Source: Amoebidium appalachense (taxonomy: Eukaryota > Ichthyosporea). Taken from it: a DNA stretch of 64,000 bases. The stretch's first letter is position 1. The number at the start of each line of letters is the position of its first letter. A program made the translations under genes and the position numbers. The stretch is taken from contig CAVNZM010000002.1 of assembly GCA_963693365.1 (NCBI GenBank), forward strand, positions 3,720,001-3,784,000, in the 5' to 3' direction. The notes below the pieces were generated by a model, which had not been told where the DNA came from, did not search any database, and saw only the letters and a list, made by a program, of their open reading frames with translations. Shown here in pieces: positions 29,344-60,632 of this stretch.

Positions 29344-31521
29344 TTCTTGGAAAAATGGCCTAACGGAAAACTGGACGAAGACGTGATGTGCAAAATGTTC
29401 TGTCGAAATTATAAATGAACAAAAGTAAAAATGAGAGGTGACGTGTGCTAGTTTTCCTTTATTATTATTTTAATACCAAATCCCGGCTGTCATTATAGGA
29501 AGGGTAAAAAAAAGAACATTGCCGATTTTTAAATCATGTGACGTTCGCATGTGACATACACATGGTCCGAGGTGGCTTGAGACCTGGTCACACGCGCGCC
29601 GGAATGGAACCGTCAAACTGTCGTAGCTCGGCTACATCGATAAGCTAACATGGATAAAAACAGAAAGTTTGTGGGAATCTAAGAACTTGAGAGATTTTTC
29701 CAACTATGAAACTTCACCTTTTTTGAACTTGAAACATCAAGCCACAAACTACAAATCCCGAGTGAACACTTGATATGTCTTCTACAGGACCCTCATGATT
29801 TGTGCAAGCAATGCAGCTATTGATAGATGTTTATACAAAGAATTGATATAAATAAATACGTCCTTTGATAAAGGTAGCACATTAAGTCTGCATAGACGTA
29901 GCACATCAGGTTAGGTTTGCATATAAGTGATGTTCGAACACTCTGCATTCAGCTCAGCTCACAGAAACTGACCGTTCATTCAGTATTTGTTTCTGGTGAG
30001 ATCTCTGGCGATCTACCAAGGTTGATGTGCGCATTGATGTGATTGCCACACGTCCGTCTGATTGGTTGATACGGCATCGCAATCTAGGATCGAAATTCAT
30101 ATTAGATTTCAGATTCAAAATATCCGGTTTCTGATCCAAATAGATCAGTTGATGCGCAAAGGTCGGGCACCCTTCAGACATATCACTTAAGTACCAGCAA
30201 TTATAACTTTCACTTGTGCTTTTATTTTCCGTGCACAAGCTCCAATACATATTGTTAGGCTACGACAAAAGGTCTCTGTACTGCGCATGTATACGTACAT
30301 TTATGTACTCAGTCGAAACTGTGTTGACCAGCGCGCGACTTATAAGCAAAATTGAAATCTTTACGGAGAAACAGCAGCCGTTCGTACCCAGCCAGGCAAG
30401 TTCCGGCTTTTTCAATCCGTTCAACGATTGGCTACCTAAATAAGCCGGCTATGACGTCACCAGTGACTCATCGATGTACATCAACCTCACTGATTCCGGC
30501 CTGCTGAAGAGGATAGGCAAAAGCAAATTCATGCCCGTTCACACTATAAAGCCAAAATTCATGCCCGTTTACACTATTATAATAAGCATATGCCCATTAA
30601 GCTGTCCATGTTGTTTTTCAAAGTCCCTTCGTTCCCACTTTCCCACCCAGTGGCTCTCGTTTTTGATACTTTTTTTTTTTTTTTTCTCTTTTGTGTATTT
30701 ATGGACTTCTTCTCCTTTCTAGGTCAACTACTACTGCTTCTAGAAGTTTCCTTCCTCCCCCTCCCTCCCCTCTCCCCCACCCCCATCCACATGTGCACAC
30801 ACACACACACACGCACACACATACACACACGCGCGCGCGCACACACACATGCACAGTGACACACACACACGTCGGGCCAATACGTGTGTGTGTGGGGGGG
30901 TTGGGGTGGGGCACTGCGCAAGTGCGAGGTTTCTTGAAATATTTATGTTTATTCATGGACTAATCAATCACCAAACATGTTATACAAGGTGCTGACGGTT
31001 TGTAGATCGTGTCCAAGCACAGGCCCCCCCTCCCCCCCCCCCCCCCCCCCCTCCCCCCCCCCCCCCCCCCCCCCCCCCCCGCCCTCTCCGCCTCCAATAA
31101 ATGATGGATAAATCTTAAATAAATATATATTGTGAGCCGTTTCTGAGTAAAGCACGTAACATACGGATACTATTAGAAGTACTAGTGACCTACCAGGGGA
31201 ATGAGTCATTTTACGGACGTAGTAGTACATCAACACGCCAAGCAAACAACATCATAATACAAAAGCAGCAAAAAAGGTCTTTTCCATACACAAGAATAAA
31301 TCTTGATGATAGATATACATACACGTAAAGATATATGGACCCATCTATATATAAGTTGTAACTAGGGTTAAACCACACGTTGTTGGGTGGATGTACTATT
31401 GGCCTGGTGCCAGCACCTGATCACAGTCTCATACATATGTAGCTCGATAATAAACAGCCCATAAGCCCCGCCTTCCCCCAGCACACACACACAAATACTA
31501 ACATAACCATACCAATAATAA

Positions 31522-31557
<36 letters not shown>

Positions 31558-31607
31558 CTCCCCATTTCCCCCCCTCCCCTGCCTATTGCTTTCCTGCAAA
31601 TCTGTTT
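29344..31607. other. spacer between coiled-coil and beta-galactosidase genes
   Basis: No convincing gene. A 46-codon ATG frame (plus strand, about 30301-30441) ends in a protein-like GFFNPFNDWLPK but lacks support. A 23-base block (AAATTCATGCCCGTTYACACTAT) occurs twice near 30525 and 30557. CA repeats lie at 30799-30870 and poly-C at 31023-31080. The promoter of the coiled-coil gene should lie just above 29343. Confidence 0.5.
31023..31080. repeat. poly-C tract
   Basis: C runs with two T interruptions, in the intergenic spacer. Confidence 0.9.
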
Positions 31608-51372
<19,765 letters not shown>

Positions 51373-52068
51373 GTTATCTTCACTAAGGTGCTATCTTTCT
51401 CTATCCAGAGCCGATTCACAGTACGATTACAGCAACAGGAGTGATCATAGGGAAAGCTGGAAAGCTCAGATCTTCGGCTTACAGAAAGCTCAGATCATCG
51501 CCTTACAAGGCACCCTGTAATCTGTGATTGCTGTGATCACTACAAGCAGAAGCACTTTTTTCGACCACTGCTTTCAGCCCAACCCAATATTTCAAGCTCA
51601 AAAGCAGTCTGGTGCTCCGCAAGTGGCACAAGTTATTAGGACCTAGATTTCAAGCAAGTTAAAGTGAGCAGCTTTTTGGAGCAACATCACGGCTATGGAA
51701 AAAAACATACAGTTTGTCTTTGTCTTTGCCCGGCGCGCGAGGCGGGGCCAGAGTCTGGCTCGGAGGCTCAGTCAAGAGGCATAGTCTCATCCAGATACCA
51801 AGCAATGGCGTCATTACAAAGAAAGAGAGCGTGATTTAGCTGGCATCAACAGGTCTACAATCTGTAGGCTAATCCAAAAAACCTTTTGTGATTGGCCCTC
51901 ACTAAACACCAAAAAAGGTTAAATACTTTGCCAAATTAGACAGGTGGTGCGCTGCTATCCACTCCGGTGACCGGGACCGGGTGCCGGGTGGCTCATTTTT
52001 TTTTTTTTTTTTTGTTACCTCGAGTCGAGCCTTTCTCACCCCGCCCCACTCCATGCCGCATGCCTCAA

Positions 52069-52122
<54 letters not shown>

Positions 52123-52390
52123 GCCCCCCATCCCTTGCCCCGCCCCACTCCATGTCTCGTGTTTCAAGTTGTTTCTTTTTTTGTTTTTGTTTTCTCCTAG
52201 CCCACTCCAAGCCTATAGCTAATGTGCTGAAGCAATCCTTCGTCGAGTAGAAACATGCCCTGTTCAGAAATACACCTTCCAACATGCATTTGTGAGACAT
52301 ACACACACAGAGATACACGGGCAAGCCAAAGTTTATCTCCTATTCAGAGTTATCCTTTTAAATATTTATCCCCTTTGTTTTTTTCTTCAC
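51373..52390. other. 5' region of the beta-galactosidase gene and spacer
   Basis: No gene is seen. Just above the start codon a GCTCAGATC.TCG block is repeated near 51457 and 51488. A 99-base tandem duplication (GCCCCACTCCATG at 52043 and 52142) brackets a 51-base poly-C run (52070-52120). An obvious TATA box was not found. Confidence 0.45.
52070..52120. repeat. poly-C run (51 nt)
   Basis: Uninterrupted C run between two copies of a GCCCCACTCCATG sequence. Confidence 0.95.
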
Positions 52391-52391
52391 C

Positions 52392-52835
52392 TATCTATCA
52401 GCAGTATATGTTACTTCCTTTCATCATCAAAATCCTTTGCTTCATCGTTGTGATAATGAGTATCACGGTAGGACTCTTGATCTTGTGCTTATCTTTCTTT
52501 TAGAGACTCGCCTCTTTTCTTTGCAATCGTTGTGTGAATTAGCTACTGATATTCATCCTGCCTCTCGTAAACCTACTACCCTTACTGATTTAGCAGTATT
52601 AACCCCGTCTTGTAATACTGCTTGGAAATGTTTATTTTGGCATTGTAACCTTTCTTTCCATAAACGTTTGTGCCACTTTTGCGCATAACCCTTTTCTCGT
52701 AAACATTTAGATAGATGTATTTGGGGTTTACGCTGTTTACTCGAGGCAAAGAGAGACCAGTCTCAGGTATGGGGGGTTTTTGCTCGGAACATCCCTCAGC
52801 GGTATATCATGATCACGTACATAGATGTCGGGTGA
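52392..52835 (+). pseudogene. unidentified AT-rich broken reading frame
   Basis: A frame of about 148 codons on the plus strand is interrupted once by TAA (52686-52688) and closed by TGA (52833-52835). It reads as real protein: blocks such as LQSLCELATDIHP, WKCLFWHCNLSFHKRLCHFC and, after the stop, HLDRCIWGLRCLLEAK. Third positions are mostly A or T, unlike the GC-rich exons nearby, and there are no splice borders. This points to a decayed transposon, virus-derived or otherwise foreign gene. I do not recognise the family. A chance open frame is possible but less likely given length and composition. Confidence 0.4.
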
Positions 52836-52970
52836 TAATTATATATCAGGGTTTACTTTCTCTACGAGACACCATAAAGACTAAGAAAAATCAATTGGTC
52901 GGGGTTCCCCGTTTTTTTTTTTTTTGTTTTTTTTTCGGGCTCTCCTGGGACACTCGGTATCAGCTGGTTG

Positions 52971-52981
52971 TGTGTGTGTGA

Positions 52982-53050
<69 letters not shown>

Positions 53051-53071
53051 ACGGTGTGTGTGTGTGTGTGT
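52971..53071. repeat. (TG)n array at the 3' end of the retrotransposon relic
   Basis: TG repeats with a CACGG break, ending just before GCGCGCGCTAGAATTTTG. It may be the downstream boundary of the LINE relic. Confidence 0.85.
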
Positions 53072-53078
53072 GCGCGCG

Positions 53079-55131
53079 CTAGAATTTTGTAATGATGTAT
53101 TTCTCAAGCCAACCAATACATCTAATAAACAGGTCGTAGTTACGCGTGTTTAGTATAAAATCAAGGATGTTGTAATTTTCAGGTGGGCTGTCTTTCTGGG
53201 TGTCTGTTGTGAATGTGACGTGTGTGTGTTGCGGTATTATGTGGTCTATCAAACTACATTTGGCGATACATGACCGTGTAAAATGGTGTGTGTGTGTGTT
53301 GTTTGGGCATGCAAACGATGCCACCTTATACTTATTAGATCTCCACTGTATAACACGTGTACAAAAAAAGCGTTGGTATGTGATCAATAATACCATCAGC
53401 TAGAGAAAGACCAATTCTACAGGAAGGTAATATGTAATTAGGTGTTACACATTTGCGAGTGCCATATTTGGCAATATGGTTAAGGCGGTCATTATATATA
53501 AAACGAGACATAAGGCTTAGTTTTTCAAGGTGTATGCTTTCATCGGGTCTGATGTCGTGTGGTATCTTTTTCCATTTGTTATATTGCGTAATTATCTTCT
53601 CATTGTGTGACATGTCTAATAAGTAAGTGGCAGTCCAAAGTCACACGCACACTTTTGCGGGTTTTATTTGTATTTGTGCACGGGGGAGAAGGAGAGAGAG
53701 AGGGAAGGAAAGAGGGGAGAGATGAGGAGGGGACAGGTCGGATAGAGAAGAGAGGGTGGGAGGGCAAATACTCCTTTAAGCGGCTTATGTGCTTATTGAC
53801 TTTCAGCGCGAGGTGGGATACTCTAGCAGCTATTGGGACCAGACCATATATCGAGAGCGTTACAGGCCCAGGTTTACAACAGTTGTTAGATAGAAAGGAG
53901 GCAACTTTTGCTTCAAGGAATTTTGCAAAGGGTTTAAGCGCTCTAGTTCTCTTTTTCTTGATCCAAGCGGCGAGAAGGGGTAAACCATATTCACATGCCG
54001 GGAAGACAAAAGTGCGAATAAATGTAAGTCTAATAAAAGGATGGAGGGGTGTGTCTTTAAAAATATTGGCCGAGAAGAAAGCTAACCGCTTACGAGCCAG
54101 CTCTACCCTCTTTTCGACCATATGGGAAAACATAACACTAACAGAATTAACCGGAACACCGTGGCAAGATATTTGTATTCTGGAACTATAGGTACAGGTT
54201 TAGATGATAATGTAAATGTGTGTAAATTGTTAGCTATATCAGGTACAAGAACACCACATTTGTCTATGTTAAGGATCATAAGGTTTGCCTTGCACCACTC
54301 TGACACTACATCGAACAATCTTTGCAGGCGTCTAGGGGTACGGGCAAGGAGGGACGGATCATCAGCATAGAGAAGTGCAGGCGGAAAGCTATTAATAGGT
54401 TCATCATTTTCGGCATAAATCTTGACAGCCAATCATCTATAAATAGGTTAAACAAAAAGGGGCTAAGCAATGAACCCTGCAAGAGACCTCTAGTTCGAGC
54501 AAAACCATATGAAAGGAGCCCATTAACCACAGCTCTACCATAGGTTTGAGACAAGAGTGCTTCTAACAAAACACCAATGCAGTGTGGTACACCCCGTGCA
54601 GCAAGCTTTTCCCATAAAAGACCAGGGGAGACAGAATCGTAAGCAGTTTTCCAATCAATAAAAACCAACATATCGTGCACCAACTTGCATAGAATCGTGC
54701 AGTGCCATTATTTGAACATAACATGAATTGTTTTTACGAAAAGCGGAATGGCATGGGTGTATGTGAAGAATAGATTGAAACATAGGGTGATGTGCAAATA
54801 ACCTAAGTAAGCAAGCTTCAAAGAATCTACGAACAACCTGGGTTAGTGTGATGGGGCGAAAAGATGATATGGGGCCCTCAGAGTCCTCCTTAACTATGGG
54901 GATCACTAAGGTATCTAACCAAGATGACGGGACATGTCCACATTTGACACACCAAGAAAACTCAGCTTAACATAATAGTAAGATCAGGTTTAATAGCACG
55001 ATCACTTTCCTTTTGTGGGTAGGAGGGAACAAGGATTTTAAGAAACCCGGCAGGAAGTCCATCAGGTCCACAAGACTTACTAGAGCTATAACTAGATATC
55101 ACAGACCATATGGTATCGGGACTGAAAAAGG
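53079..55131 (-). pseudogene. LINE-type reverse transcriptase relic, frameshifted
   Basis: Non-LTR retrotransposon polymerase fragments in consecutive minus-strand frames. From the 5' side: a KSCGPDGLPAGFL block (about 55060), VIPIVKEDSEGPISSFRPI (54890), LVFIDWKTAYDSV (54650, first catalytic Asp), GLLQGSLLSPFLFNLFIDD (54470), the catalytic LLYADD box (about 54370), then a thumb-like and C-terminal region down to the TAA at 53079. The frame shifts at least three times (near 54670, 54410 and 54130) and has an in-frame stop near 54968, so it is not functional as it stands. No endonuclease or ORF1 is seen; the copy is probably 5' truncated. Codon use is AT-rich compared with the host exons. The clade within LINEs cannot be fixed by eye. 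Confidence 0.85.
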
Positions 55132-55329
55132 CGAGGATAGATGTATTTATTTATCTCAGATTATTCCGGCGTTGGAAGTTAGAAGACTGGCCTATATGAT
55201 CCTCATATTACATCGATTGATTATCAATAAAATCAATATATCGTACGGCGAACGTTTACTGTAAACCCCCCCACTCCTATATGTAGGTTTCGCTCAGACA
55301 TGTATACTAGAATGCCATGAAAAAACCAT

Positions 55330-56073
55330 TCAGCCACATATCAACCGTAGTACCGTACTAAGCATAAGTGGACTCTTTGCCCAGCCTCCATAATGAACCT
55401 CATCCTCCGTCCCCTCGGGCCTGGCTTGTGTCCAATGATTCGTGTCCAGGGTTCTAAACCCCAGTTTGGAAAATTCCTGTGCAAATGCGGTATTCCACCG
55501 ACGAATCCAATCCGTTCCGGGATGAGTAGTTGGTGTGCGTCGGTGGTTGTCGGCATAAGAATGTAATACGCACGGTTTTGGGCTATTACGTTTTTGCATT
55601 CAGTAACCACTCTGCTAAGAAAGTTATTGATCACTAGCTGCGGCAAGCCCTCCCACTTGTCAGCAATCGCAGACCATAACCCATGGTCTACCGCAATGGC
55701 ATCATTTCCCCAACAGTCCCCTGCCTTCGGAATGTGTTTCTGAGTATTTGTATAACACTTATTGAAAGATGAATTTAAGGTATGGGGCTCCAGCTATTAA
55801 TGGGTTTCTAGACATGGCATCATCCGTCTGCTTGTTTGCGTGGTCCCAAGCGAATTGCTGACCTGGAGGCATAAAGAAGCTGGATAAGTCAGAGTAGAAT
55901 TCTCGCGTAATTGAATCGCCAATGATTAAAATATTCCGAATCCCAGCTTCTTTGAAGCGCTCCAAAACAAATTTCTGTGTTGGCTGCCTTAAAGAAACGG
56001 TGCTTCGGTGTTGACATAGACCTCCTTCGGCGGGCACCCACAAAAATTCTTCTGTAGTGCACGTGTGTGCCAT
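55330..56073 (-). pseudogene. SGNH/PC-esterase-like gene with two frame breaks
   Basis: Resembles the PC-esterase/NXPE-CASD1 group of SGNH acyl-esterases or acyltransferases. The ATG at 56073 opens a frame with a Trp/Cys-rich start (FLWVPAEGGLC) and the block NILIIGDSITREFYSDL, where GDS is the nucleophile motif. Further on are GDCWGND and DHGLWSAIADKWEG, and at the C-terminus TDWIRRWNTAF and EDEVHYGG, whose DxxH supplies the catalytic Asp and His. So all catalytic pieces survive, but the frame changes twice without plausible introns (near 55785 and 55585). It is a recent pseudogene, or the assembly has indels here. It is intronless, unlike the large genes around, and sits next to the retrotransposon relic. 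Confidence 0.7.
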
Positions 56074-56609
56074 TCTTTTTTCAGTCTCCCCCCCCCCCCC
56101 CCCCCCTCTCCCCCCCCCGGGACCTCTCCGTGCTAGTTGGTGGACAACTAGGTTTCATGCTCAGTTGTCGTTGGACGACGTAAAATTTTGTAACTGGCCA
56201 TTGTGACTGGCTGCCTGCCTGAGCCCAACCAACCCCCATGCACATGCTTTCTCATGCAATGGTTGCACGGCGTATGAATTTCAATATGTCCAATCTATGT
56301 CTCTACTCTTCACATGCCCCCCTCCTCCCCCCTCCCTCCCCCCTCCCTCCCCCCTCCTCCTCCCCCCCCCTAAACACCATCCCTCTCCCCCAAACACACC
56401 CACACACCCGCCACCGGGTCTGCCCACGACAACACCTCTCCGAGCGCATTACTGTGAACGCGCGTGCTTGTGTGTGTGTCTGTGTGTGTGTGTGTGTGCA
56501 GCTGTGCGTGTGTTTGGGGGTGACGGTGTGTGTGTGTGTGTGTGTGTGTGTAATGAGTAATGCTTTGTTAACATGTGTGTACCTGTGCGCGTGTTTGAGC
56601 GTGAGTGAC

Positions 56610-56640
<31 letters not shown>

Positions 56641-57498
56641 CTTTTTTATATTTTTATTTCGAGAACTAGGCTTTCTTTATCTTTTTTAGTTTTTTATGTT
56701 TCCGATCTTTCCCGAGGATCTGGAACTCGGTTCTTTTTTAATTTTCTCAGTCTCGCTTATTTTTCTTTAACTTTTACTCTTTTTGGCAGTGGTGATGGTG
56801 GTGGGGGATTAGGGGGAGAGGGGGGAGGAGGGAGGGGGGTGAGGGGGGAGGGAGGGGGGTATACAGGGATATATATACATGGGAGAGGGCAGTGGGGGCT
56901 ATCATGACTCGGATGATTCCGCACTATGCCAGAACACCGTCAGGCAATAAAACCTCTAGATCAAATTAAAACAAAGTTCGGGGTTTCATAAATATCCGGT
57001 CGGTAGCACTTTCTTTATGAATCACTTTATGCTAAATTAAACGGTCCCAAAATCATGACTGTAACCTCTCCAGCTTCCACATGAATCTACCCCCCCCCCC
57101 CCTCCCCCCCCCCACCCCACCCACCTCTCCCTCGCTCCCTCCCCTCTCCCCCTCCTTTACTCAAGGGTTTAAGGGGATGCCAAAAATGAATTCATCTGAA
57201 CGAAAAGCTGAGTCGACATGCATTACCGAATGTATTACCGAAGAGAATGTTGGTGGAAAAAAAGGGAAAGGGTTTGGAGGCGGGGGGGAAGAGGGGGGGG
57301 GGGGGGGGGCAGGGGGGATTGGGGAAGGAGGTATTTACATGTCGATGCCCGAGCCAGTGACAGACACCACTGCAGCTAGTTAGTTCGCCATATGGCCATC
57401 GATGCACCACTGGACTATGACTGTCAGTATATGGTTGAACTTCCTGTGCGTTGCCACACTATGCAACTTGAAGTACACAGCGTGTTTGTGCATGTGTG

Positions 57499-57507
57499 TG
57501 CAAGTGT

Positions 57508-57585
<78 letters not shown>

Positions 57586-57731
57586 GCGTGGTGTGCCTGC
57601 GTGTTTGTGCGCGTGTGCGTGTGTGCGTGCATGCGTGCATGCGTGCGTGTGGACGTGCGGACGGGCATGTGTGCGTGCACGTGCATGCACGTGCGCACGC
57701 GCGCATGTGTGTGTGCGTGTGGGTGTGTGTG
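57499..57731. repeat. (TG)n and TGCG-rich array
   Basis: About 40 TG units, then TG mixed with CGTG and CATG steps. Confidence 0.9.
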
Positions 57732-58038
57732 TGCTCGTTCTCAAGTTGTGCATTTCCTACTGCCTTGGGAGCTTTGGACCTCATACATTGACGTCTGTGT
57801 TGGTGCCGTGTGACGCGTCCAAGGACCGATCTAGACAGGCCCAATTCCTGATTTTTTTGTTCAAAGGCTACGGTGTTCAACCAAAAATATCTAGATTGCA
57901 GATTGCTTCGCGCAAAATCATGAATGGATGTTAGCACAAACCCAGGATAGTCAAAGGTGGCAATAATAAACGTACATGCACACAAAAGAGCGCCGTTGCG
58001 GTTTACGTGGGTGCACAGGTGCCCGCGTCTAAGGACAC

Positions 58039-58040
<2 letters not shown>

Positions 58041-58108
<68 letters not shown>
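58041..58108. repeat. (TG)n microsatellite
   Basis: About 33 perfect TG units. Confidence 0.95.
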
Positions 58109-58922
58109 ACAGGTGTGTGTGCGGGAATGCATTTGTTGTGTATGCGAGCGCGCGCGTGCAAGCTGCTCGTGTTCGTGTGCACACGCTGAAATGTGCGTGC
58201 AGGTGTCTGTGTGTGCCCACGCAAGCCCTCGCACAAGCGAGTAATCTCGGAGGGGAAGAAACAGTTCTCTCCGGGATAAGTACAACGTTTGAAGCTAAAG
58301 AAATTCAATCTGAACGAAAAGCACATCATTGTGCACTGAAGTCTGATAGACCAAACTCAGTGGGTAAATGCTGCACCATTCTGTGCACGACAGTTCCTGT
58401 GCCTAGTCCCGCCTTGGTGTGTGTCGGGTGTCCTTTTGGGTTGACCCCAAGTCCGAGGGCTTGCAACCTCGAATTCATTTTTCCCGCAAGCCCTCGAATT
58501 CTTTTTTTTTGGCAACTTGAGAGCCGGCAGTAGGCTGTATTGGAGAAAATTTAATAATACTAAAACCGACACCTACAAAACAGGCAGGTCATAAGTGAAG
58601 AACTGCTTGCATGAAAACCCACTGAACAAATAGTGTGGGCTCATCATCATTAAGCTATAATGGCTTTGTTGACGAGGTCTGTTGCTGTCTTCCGATATAA
58701 AAAAAACTGACAGTAGTAGCATTTATAAATGACCGATAAATACATAGCCAGTATGTTTATTTATATGGTCAGTTCCTTTCCTCGTGAGGGTATGAAAAAA
58801 CCTTGCACTCGGGAGCTCATTTATCAACTACAAGGCAAGCCACCTGGCATTGCACTTTACAGCACCTTAATAAAACATTCACTGAATGTACAAAATATCA
58901 ATAATAATATAACAATCTGTTT

Positions 58923-59588
58923 CTACTGTGCCTTAACGAGGTTAAGTGGTGGTGCACCAACACTCGAATTCGAACCGCTATAATGCAATCTGCTCTGGCG
59001 CGAACCAAATCGGAAAGATGGGATCGAAGTCAAACTTGTCGTGCTACTGCTTGCACTAACTGGCATGCTCGCTGCCTCACAGTTCAAAACGTAGTTCTGC
59101 CCGTCACGGTTATCCCACTCCTGCTCGCCCGTGCTCCACTCGCAGGAAACAGCAACCATACACGCTGTTGCCCAGTCCGGCATTGTGGTCGTGAAAAAGA
59201 AATAAGCTGACTGCTCCTCCTCCATAACCAACGTCGCCGGGACATCTACGTAGCTCTCCCACTGGTCAAAAGACACGCGTGCAAAAACGTAAACGTAGTC
59301 TGCGGCGGTTTTTGTGACAGGGTGCTCCGGCGCGTGTGTTATCGCGATTGTACCGCGGAGGGAGGTGCCATTTACGATTAGGGAGGTGAGCTGGATGGGT
59401 TTGTTGACGTCCTGTGGGGTGACGTGAATCTGTGCTACTCGCCTGCACAGCAGTGACATGCTGGGGCTTGTGCTAAGCAGCTCAATGCACGTGTTTTCGG
59501 GGGAGTACTCGTACGTCATGCTGCTGACTGTGTTGATGACAGGGATAGGTTCTGACCTATTATATGTGGGGACGCTAAGTGTATCCAT
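58923..59588 (-). CDS. CBM21 starch/glycogen-binding protein (PP1 glycogen-targeting subunit-like), intronless
   Basis: A 221-residue protein from the ATG at 59588 (CAAAATGGAT context). Residues about 66-166 form a CBM21 domain: a QLTSLIVNGTSLRGTI beta start, VSFDQWESYVDVPATL in the middle, and the family hallmark WDNRDGQNY at 158-166. In animals and fungi this domain, in PPP1R3/Gac1-type proteins, carries protein phosphatase 1 to glycogen. The tail is Ser-rich and low complexity. The frame stays open for 35 codons above the ATG without another ATG, and that stretch reads KPIVF, a match to the PP1-docking RVxF pattern; a spliced or non-ATG upstream start is possible. Without it no docking motif is obvious, so the PP1 link is inference. 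Being intronless among intron-rich genes may mark a retrocopy. Confidence 0.85.
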   Translation of the reverse strand: MDTLSVPTYNRSEPIPVINTVSSMTYEYSPENTCIELLSTSPSMSLLCRRVAQIHVTPQDVNKPIQLTSLIVNGTSLRGTIAITHAPEHPVTKTAADYVYVFARVSFDQWESYVDVPATLVMEEEQSAYFFFTTTMPDWATACMVAVSCEWSTGEQEWDNRDGQNYVLNCEAASMPVSASSSTTSLTSIPSFRFGSRQSRLHYSGSNSSVGAPPLNLVKAQ

Positions 59589-59707
59589 TTTGAAGGGAGA
59601 AAGGGAAAAAACTATGGGTTTGGTTTCGTAGCTTTGTTGTTTATCTGCGTGTTTGTCACAAACTTTGCGTGACTGAAAATGCTTTGAAAGCAAAGGTGCT
59701 TAGAACA

Positions 59708-59717
59708 GATATATAAG
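59708..59717 (-). promoter_or_regulatory. TATA-like box upstream of the CBM21 gene
   Basis: TTATATATC on the minus strand, about 120 bases above the ATG. Positional inference only. Confidence 0.3.
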
Positions 59718-60632
59718 CTTGAAACTCCAATCGCTAGTTGTAATGTTCGGTTTTTGTCCTGTATCAGAGAGATTGTGTGTGTGACAGTTTGGTTGTTCTG
59801 TACTCGGACGGATGCCTGGGATGCATTCGAAAATTCTCCTTATATATGCTGGCACGCCCAGTGCACAACCAATCAAATCTCTTAATGAGGTGCTGCAAGA
59901 TTGGAAGATAGGTTTCCCGTACATTTGCGGCTTATCCCGGAAAGAAAATTCGCCGTGGGGGTTTGATGATAGTTATGGAAACTTCCAAAGTTTCAGCTGG
60001 TTAGTGGAGTTTACAGTTACCGAAAAGTCCTTTATAAAGAGAATTTTTTGGGAAAATATAGGTAAATATTTGATCTTAAAATTTATTATGTTGTGGGTAC
60101 AATTTTTTGTTGTTGATGCTAGCTGTTTCATAGCAAGGTGCGGCTGCAAGGGCCATTTGTTTGGGGTTTATAAGCGAAAATACGCTTCACGGCAAAATCA
60201 TTATCAGCTTTCACCTGAAAATCCGCATCATCCGCATCAAAAGCTGCGACAAAATGGGTATCCAATGAAAACGTAACATTTCAAATGAAGCTTTTGCCTA
60301 AACCAATCAAGTATTTTGTTATTCCCGTGATTCGAACAAAAGAACCAATCAGATGGTAGTTCTAATGAATATATATATCATGCCCCCTTGACGTGCTGAG
60401 TCCCCCCGGCTCCCACGCGCGCGCAGCGGAATGCATAACGTCCGTGACTCATTGTCTGACTCAAGGCACGGGTGGGGTCACGCTAGGAAACCGTAATACT
60501 AGGCTAGCCATATGTTTAGAAATTTTTTCTTAATTTATCTTTCTTTTTTGATGCTGGAACCACAAATGATTCGCCAAAATAAAACTGCTTCTAATGTGAA
60601 AAAAGAAACATCAAGTCTTGAGAATAATCTAA

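Larger units (their letters stand above)
56074..58922. other. spacer rich in TG arrays, no gene recognised
   Basis: Holds C runs at 56089-56118 and 57089-57110, TG arrays near 56466-56634, 57499-57730 and 58041-58108, and G-rich stretches at 56800-56860 and 57280-57310. Ordinary AT-rich sequence from 58250 to 58920 is the 3' flank of the CBM21 gene. Only frames made of repeats, or short ones, are present. Confidence 0.5.

Noticed and set aside
30216-30443. 75-codon plus-strand frame
   Set aside because: It begins at GTG; the first ATG leaves 46 codons with no promoter, splice or family support, so it is only mentioned in the spacer entry.
59812-60276. 154-codon ATG frame on the plus strand
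   Set aside because: Antisense to the upstream region of the CBM21 gene, no recognisable domain, Lys/Phe-rich composition typical of AT-rich noncoding DNA.
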